A stretch of 64,000 nucleotides of DNA from Mycobacterium sp. Aquia_213 (lineage in GTDB: Bacteria > Actinomycetota > Actinomycetes > Mycobacteriales > Mycobacteriaceae). Location: contig NZ_CP113116.1 in the NCBI RefSeq assembly GCF_026625985.1, positions 3,658,001 through 3,722,000 of the forward strand, given 5' to 3'. This document shows, one piece after another, positions 60,444-64,000 of this stretch. Position 1 is the first letter of the stretch, and each line of letters begins with the position of its first letter. The notes beneath the pieces are model-generated. The model had not been told where the DNA came from and searched no databases. It saw only the letters and a list, made by a program, of their open reading frames with translations. A program made the translations under genes and the position numbers.

Positions 60444-60836
60444 TCACTCGGACTCGTCTGGGTAGTCGATGGTGTGCCGCAGCGCGCTGCGCAGGACCCT
60501 GATGCGGTCGGGATCCGGAAGCCCTATCTCCGACTGCGGCGCGATCCGCAGTTCACCGCGTTCAGCAAGGTCCCGCAGCTGCTGTTGCTGCTCTTCCGGC
60601 AACCTGTCGACGTACTCCTTGGCCATCACCGTCGAGCCGCGAACCACACCCAGATTCCGGTCGGAGTTCGGATGCACGTCGGGGCAGTCGGCCATGCAGC
60701 AACCGCACCACGTGTACTTGGCGAGTGTTGAGTCACCGGGATCCTCGCTGCGGATCGACGGCTCCACGCACCGCCCGTCAGCGGTGGGATGCTGCTCGGG
60801 GCAGGCGCACCGCTCAGAGGGAATGGCCTCGGTCAT
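60444..60836 (-). CDS. hypothetical Cys-rich protein
   Basis: 130 residues from ATG 60836 (MTEAIPSERCACPEQHPTADGRC). Cysteines cluster in CACPEQHPTADGRC and CGCCMADCPD, a likely zinc-binding module, followed by the charged helical tail EYVDRLPEEQQQQLRDLAERGELRI. Unrecognised. An open frame continues to 61034 without support. Confidence 0.62.
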   Translation of the reverse strand: MTEAIPSERCACPEQHPTADGRCVEPSIRSEDPGDSTLAKYTWCGCCMADCPDVHPNSDRNLGVVRGSTVMAKEYVDRLPEEQQQQLRDLAERGELRIAPQSEIGLPDPDRIRVLRSALRHTIDYPDESE

Positions 60837-61335
60837 GGCTGCAGCATGACACGGCGCACCGACAAGGGGCGACCGAGTTTCGTTGCACAATGCGACCTGT
60901 ATCGAGACCCCTAGTGGTGCGTACATCCTCCTGATCCGGCGCCGAGGTCGACACGCCACACCACCAGGTAAAGCGTGGAGGGAATACACCACGCGGGGCT
61001 CGTTTGCTATTGCGATGGGGGCAAGGGGTTTCACTCCCCTTAGTGCTTATCTCGAAGCCGCAGGTCAACCGCCATAAAGGTTTGCCCGGCACCGTCCGCG
61101 TCAAATTGCATGTCAGCAAATCCTGGATGCGCAACTTTGCTCCGACGCATCGAATTCACTTCAGTGAAGTTAAGTCGATTAATCACAACGTATTTGGATC
61201 TTTATAGTGCATTTGAGATGGCTTTAACATCTCACCTCACGGAATCACTCCGCAAATTTAGCTGGCTATGAGAGCCGGGCCCCGGCGACTGCGTCAACAG
61301 TCCCGGGGCGTGACCGACCGGAAGGGGTCGATGAC
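60837..61335. promoter_or_regulatory. regulatory region upstream of the HTH gene
   Basis: 499 bp without a supportable gene; 61150-61260 is markedly AT-rich. It holds the palindrome ACTTCA-G-TGAAGT (61158-61170), a -10-like TATAGT (61203-61208), the repeat TGAGATG-N7-CATCTCA (61214-61234), and a strong hairpin at 61279-61309 (GCCCCGG, bulged C, GACTG, 6-base loop, CAGTC, CCGGGGC) ending 26 bp before the ATG. Confidence 0.6.
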
Positions 61336-61992
61336 ATGAGTATTGCTCCACAAATGCCTGCCGCCAACATCCCGCTACCCGCCGGCGCTGTGTTCGGTGA
61401 CGTGTGGGAGGACGGCCATCGCGTCGTTTTCGGCGCGAACCGCGGCACGGATCACCTGGTTGTTGAGGCGACGACGCTCCAGCGCACTGACGGCACCATC
61501 GCGGAGCGCGGGAGACGCGACGGACGCCCTATCGATGCGCCGCATCTCGTCGTGCACGACGACACAGGCTCGGTGATCAGGGTCTACCTGGATCAGGCCG
61601 CTGGTCTGATTGCTGGATTGGCTGAAGTCGTCGGTGATCTCGAGCGCTGGATTGACGAGACGGCCGATGCTGGCGATCACACCGCGAGACAGGTGAGATA
61701 CACCCTGCTCGAGGCCACGCAGCTGCTGCTCGGCGAGAACCACGGGCTGCGCAACCCGCAACTCTGGGTCGCCAGACGACTCCGGTCCGGTGAGTTCACG
61801 GGTCAGAGGATCGGACGCCAGTGGTTCATGCGGCCGGCCGACATCGAAGCCGCGCAGGATGCCATGGCCTCCAAGCTGAAGCCCCAGCCAGCGCTCGAAC
61901 CCGAGCCGGAACCAATGCCGGCCCCGCTCATCGTGATCGACGGACTGTCCGCACGCAGCCGCAACCGGTTGATGAGAAGTGCTGGTGCATAG
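61336..61992 (+). CDS. excisionase/MerR-like HTH protein
   Basis: 218 residues. Residues ~1-125 are beta-rich and unrecognised. Residues ~128-180 read LLGENHGLRNPQLWVARRLRSGEFTGQRIGRQWFMRPADIEAAQDA, the helix-wing pattern of phage excisionase/MerR-type DNA-binding domains. A Pro/Glu-rich linker and a basic end follow (SARSRNRLMRSAGA). Likely a regulator or directionality factor of the surrounding island; the elaborate upstream region supports its own regulation. Confidence 0.7.
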   Translation: MSIAPQMPAANIPLPAGAVFGDVWEDGHRVVFGANRGTDHLVVEATTLQRTDGTIAERGRRDGRPIDAPHLVVHDDTGSVIRVYLDQAAGLIAGLAEVVGDLERWIDETADAGDHTARQVRYTLLEATQLLLGENHGLRNPQLWVARRLRSGEFTGQRIGRQWFMRPADIEAAQDAMASKLKPQPALEPEPEPMPAPLIVIDGLSARSRNRLMRSAGA

Positions 61993-62067
61993 GCATGCGC
62001 TCAGGGACTTGGTCGAAAGATAAGGATTCGCTTTACGTTTCGCGGTCTAGAGAGTTATGACTGCAGC

Positions 62068-62376
62068 ATGGATGATCTGCTGACTTCGGCAACGGGGTTG
62101 CGTACGCGGCCGGCACGGGAACTTGCTTGGTCACTCGACGGGGACGGGGGTACTCGCGCGGTGCGTACCCCCGCCCAGCGCCGTCCTGAACCGTCCCAGC
62201 CGCCTACGGAGCCGGTGTCGTGGGGGTGGGCGTGGGCGCACGTGGCTGCGTTGCTGTTGTCGTGCTTGGGCGCCGCGTTCGTCCTCTGGGTGGTGTTGTC
62301 GATCTGGCTGGCGCCGACCGACCACCAGCCGCTATCCCCGGATGCCAACGTCACGCCGCCACCCGCAGACGTGTGA
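62068..62376 (+). CDS. hypothetical single-helix membrane protein
   Basis: 102 residues. A Pro/Arg-rich N-terminal ~50 residues precede one membrane helix (WAHVAALLLSCLGAAFVLWVVLSIW) and a short Pro-rich tail. Unrecognised. Similar small membrane proteins are common in actinobacterial mobile elements. Confidence 0.6.
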   Translation: MDDLLTSATGLRTRPARELAWSLDGDGGTRAVRTPAQRRPEPSQPPTEPVSWGWAWAHVAALLLSCLGAAFVLWVVLSIWLAPTDHQPLSPDANVTPPPADV

Positions 62377-62420
62377 ACCGGATACCGGTAGGTGACGTCC
62401 AAGTAAGTAATCGGCCCGTC

Positions 62421-62450
62421 CTCGCCTCCCTTCGCGGGCGGGCAGGTTTT
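62421..62450 (+). terminator. possible intrinsic terminator
   Basis: CTCGCC (62421-62426) pairs with GGCGGG (62437-62442), with one G-T wobble, followed by CAGGTTTT. It lies 45 bp after the membrane protein stop and before the next gene. Confidence 0.4.
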
Positions 62451-62487
62451 GCTCAATTCTGTCGGCGGATGGTCGTAGGGTTTGAGA

Positions 62488-62862
62488 ATGTTCCTCCACG
62501 TCTCGTACCTTGACAACGAGCCCACGCCGTCCGTCTTCTCGATACCGCTGAGCAAGAGTCCGGGTGGCAGTACCCGAGAAGCGACTATTGTCGTGGACCC
62601 GTTCGGACCCGATCGCGCGGCCATGTTCGAGGAAGGCTACGAATTCGACCCGGACAATGTGCCGACCCCGGAAAAAGCGGGGATCAGCCTCAACCTTTCA
62701 TTAGCGGAGGCAGAGGAATTGGCACGACGATTGGTCCTCGTTGTGCAGGCGGCGAAACAGGGCGAATTCAGCGGTATGGGCGAAGAGCTCAACCGCCACA
62801 CGCGTGAAACACGACTAAAAGAATCGTGGGACGCGCTCATGGCTGACGACCGTGATGAGTAA
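62488..62862 (+). CDS. hypothetical acidic protein
   Basis: 124 residues from ATG 62488. The N-terminal half is beta-rich; the C-terminal half holds a helix SLAEAEELARRLVLVVQAAKQGEFSGMGEEL and a charged end. Unrecognised. Converges on the HicB-like gene with a 9-bp gap. Confidence 0.6.
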   Translation: MFLHVSYLDNEPTPSVFSIPLSKSPGGSTREATIVVDPFGPDRAAMFEEGYEFDPDNVPTPEKAGISLNLSLAEAEELARRLVLVVQAAKQGEFSGMGEELNRHTRETRLKESWDALMADDRDE

Positions 62863-62871
62863 AGACGCGAC

Positions 62872-63048
62872 CTAGGATCGGCGGACCGAGATCTCACCGA
62901 TGGGTGTGTCGGTGCTGAGGGCGATGAGTTCGCGGGCCATTTGTTCGATTTCGCCTTCGTGCCGGGCTTGGGTCAGTTGGTCGATCTCGGGTACGTGGAT
63001 CATGTACCAGCGGCCATCGCGGGTGACGCTGTAGTCGTAGGTACGCAC
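62872..63048 (-). CDS. HicB-like antitoxin domain protein
   Basis: 58 residues from the GTG at 63048, with a textbook AAGGAGG ribosome site. The sequence TYDYSVTRDGRWYMIHVPEIDQLTQARHEGEIEQMARELIAL matches the partial RNase-H-like HicB fold. HicB normally neutralises a HicA mRNA interferase encoded next to it, but no HicA-sized gene with a double-stranded-RNA-binding pattern is adjacent. It may be a solitary regulator or a phage-type variant. Divergent from the gene at 63157. Confidence 0.72.
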   Translation of the reverse strand: MRTYDYSVTRDGRWYMIHVPEIDQLTQARHEGEIEQMARELIALSTDTPIGEISVRRS

Positions 63049-63156
63049 GGGCGGCCTCCTTCGCGTGGGCAAGAGAGCCACCTTAGCCGCAGGTGCGCAA
63101 TTTTCCCACCTCCGACGTGTTGCCAGATACCCTGTGGCGCATGGGATGCACCGTCG

Positions 63157-64000
63157 ATGAGTAAGAAGGGCGACAACAGGCGCGCCAAAGAGCGCGCCAA
63201 GCAACGGGCTAAGTCATTGCGCCGCCGTACCAACCCCCCGGATCCGAACCGCACCCCGAAGCCGAAGCCGAAGCCAGAACCTGTTGCCGAGCAACAGATT
63301 ACGCCTGGACAACCACTCAAGCGGATGGGGCCACCCGGCTCCCCGAAGCCGAAGACGCCTGCCGGCCCAATCACGCCGGACATCCTGTCGAAATCCGAAT
63401 ACATGTCGATCGAATGGCCACCGGTAGCGCCGGGCGCTCCGTCCATCCAGTTCTCAATGAAGATCACCAAGCGCACCGTGAACCGCACCCGCAAGACGAT
63501 CGAGATCGAATCGATACCCCTCGAAGACACCATCCACCCCAGGACGCTGCCCTTCGACCCACCGTTGCAGCAGTACGGCAAAGGTGACGCGAAAGGTTTC
63601 CGCCACAACTGGGAGAAGTTGGACTACGTGTTCGGGCTACCCGACCCCTACGCCTTCCCCCAAATCCAGGTGCAGCAGGAAGACCGCGAAGGCATCGAGC
63701 GGTATATCAAGATGTGCCGGCGGCTTGCGACTTTCAGCGTGATCAACGACGAAACCAAGTTGTCCGCGGCCGCACCCACGGGCCCCGACAGTTGGCGCGT
63801 CCAGGTAGTGGACTACCCCAGCGACGAGAGCTTCATGGGCACATCCGCCGCTTTCCGACAGCTGCACAACGACGGTGAGACAGCCTCATTCACCAACGCG
63901 CACAATGCCTTGTTCAAGGCAATGAAAGCGTTGCCGGAAAAACACCAATCCACGATCAAATATGTTGTGCCGCAATGGCGTGCCGCCCGCGGCAAGCTGA
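63157..64000 (+). CDS. unrecognised protein, partial (open at window end)
   Basis: At least 281 codons from ATG 63157, with no stop before the window ends. The N-terminus is strongly basic (MSKKGDNRRAKERAKQRAKS), then comes a Pro/Lys tract of PKPKPKPEP type and another near residue 68, then a globular part with FRHNWEKLDYVFGLPDPYAFPQIQ and FTNAHNALFKAMKALPEKHQ. Third-position G/C is high in this frame, while the minus-strand frame over the same bases has Phe/Gly runs typical of a shadow. The basic, proline-rich start suggests nucleic-acid or membrane contact. Function unknown. Confidence 0.72.
   Translation, partial: MSKKGDNRRAKERAKQRAKSLRRRTNPPDPNRTPKPKPKPEPVAEQQITPGQPLKRMGPPGSPKPKTPAGPITPDILSKSEYMSIEWPPVAPGAPSIQFSMKITKRTVNRTRKTIEIESIPLEDTIHPRTLPFDPPLQQYGKGDAKGFRHNWEKLDYVFGLPDPYAFPQIQVQQEDREGIERYIKMCRRLATFSVINDETKLSAAAPTGPDSWRVQVVDYPSDESFMGTSAAFRQLHNDGETASFTNAHNALFKAMKALPEKHQSTIKYVVPQWRAARGKL

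Noticed and set aside
57788..64000. Calling the right end an intact prophage
   Set aside because: No integrase, terminase, portal, capsid or lysin gene and no second att copy is visible, so only an island-like segment can be supported.
1..64000. CRISPR arrays and insertion sequences
   Set aside because: No set of regularly spaced direct repeats, no cas gene and no transposase-like protein was found in any frame.

Overview
The window is chromosomal DNA of a mycobacterium, and probably a slow-grower-type nontuberculous species. The evidence is a PE/PPE gene pair, the phosphatidylinositol mannoside operon, two mmpS-mmpL pairs, an EspB-like ESX-1 substrate, a three-domain MFS/cNMP/patatin protein, many acyl-CoA genes, high G+C codon use and frequent GTG starts with 4-8 bp gene overlaps. 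Gene order at both ends of the left half matches M. tuberculosis: tesB2-pdxS...nudix-pimA-patA-pgsA1-HIT-thrS corresponds to Rv2605c-Rv2614c, and dedA-STAS corresponds to Rv2637-Rv2638. About 19 kb of accessory genes lie between these two blocks. I cannot name the species.

Layout. 1-10.5 kb is core: thioesterase and PLP synthase, a PPE gene followed by a PE-hydrolase gene, then a tightly coupled minus-strand operon thrS-HIT-pgsA1-patA-pimA-nudix that makes the first PIM lipids. 10.8-17.4 kb holds assorted metabolic genes and a five-gene minus-strand operon (FdxA ferredoxin, Fe-S-type HTH regulator, membrane protein, cupin, nitronate monooxygenase). That operon diverges from a methyltransferase across a strong palindrome. 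17.5-26.3 kb is an aromatic-acid catabolic island. A ring-hydroxylating dioxygenase (alpha, beta), a small unknown protein, a dihydrodiol dehydrogenase and a class II aldolase/decarboxylase run rightward. pcaH-pcaG-pcaB (protocatechuate ortho cleavage) runs leftward from the same promoter region. An EthR-like TetR and an IclR regulator flank it. The set fits a phthalate-to-protocatechuate route, but no dedicated ferredoxin reductase is present.

26.4-43.8 kb carries a permease, two acyl-CoA synthetases, an SGNH hydrolase, DedA, a STAS protein, a glutamate-cysteine-ligase-like enzyme, TauE, SrpA, short-chain dehydrogenases, an acyl-CoA-dehydrogenase-like flavoprotein, RidA, metallo-hydrolases, crotonase and several TetR/LysR regulators. 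43.9-56.7 kb is a cell-envelope/secretion segment: an orphan EspB paralogue behind a promoter with two GTTATC-N4-GATAAC operators, a TetR-mmpL-mmpS operon, the MFS/cNMP/patatin protein, and a second mmpL-mmpS pair.

57.3-57.8 kb is a tRNA cluster: Val(CAC) on minus, then Gly(GCC), Cys(GCA) and Val(GAC) on plus. From there to the end of the window the style changes to small, mostly unrecognised genes with long gaps and strong stem-loops: a DUF3800-like protein, an excisionase-like HTH protein, a HicB-like antitoxin, and an unlisted open gene running off the edge. This looks like the start of a tRNA-associated genomic island. No integrase, att repeat, insertion sequence or CRISPR array is visible.
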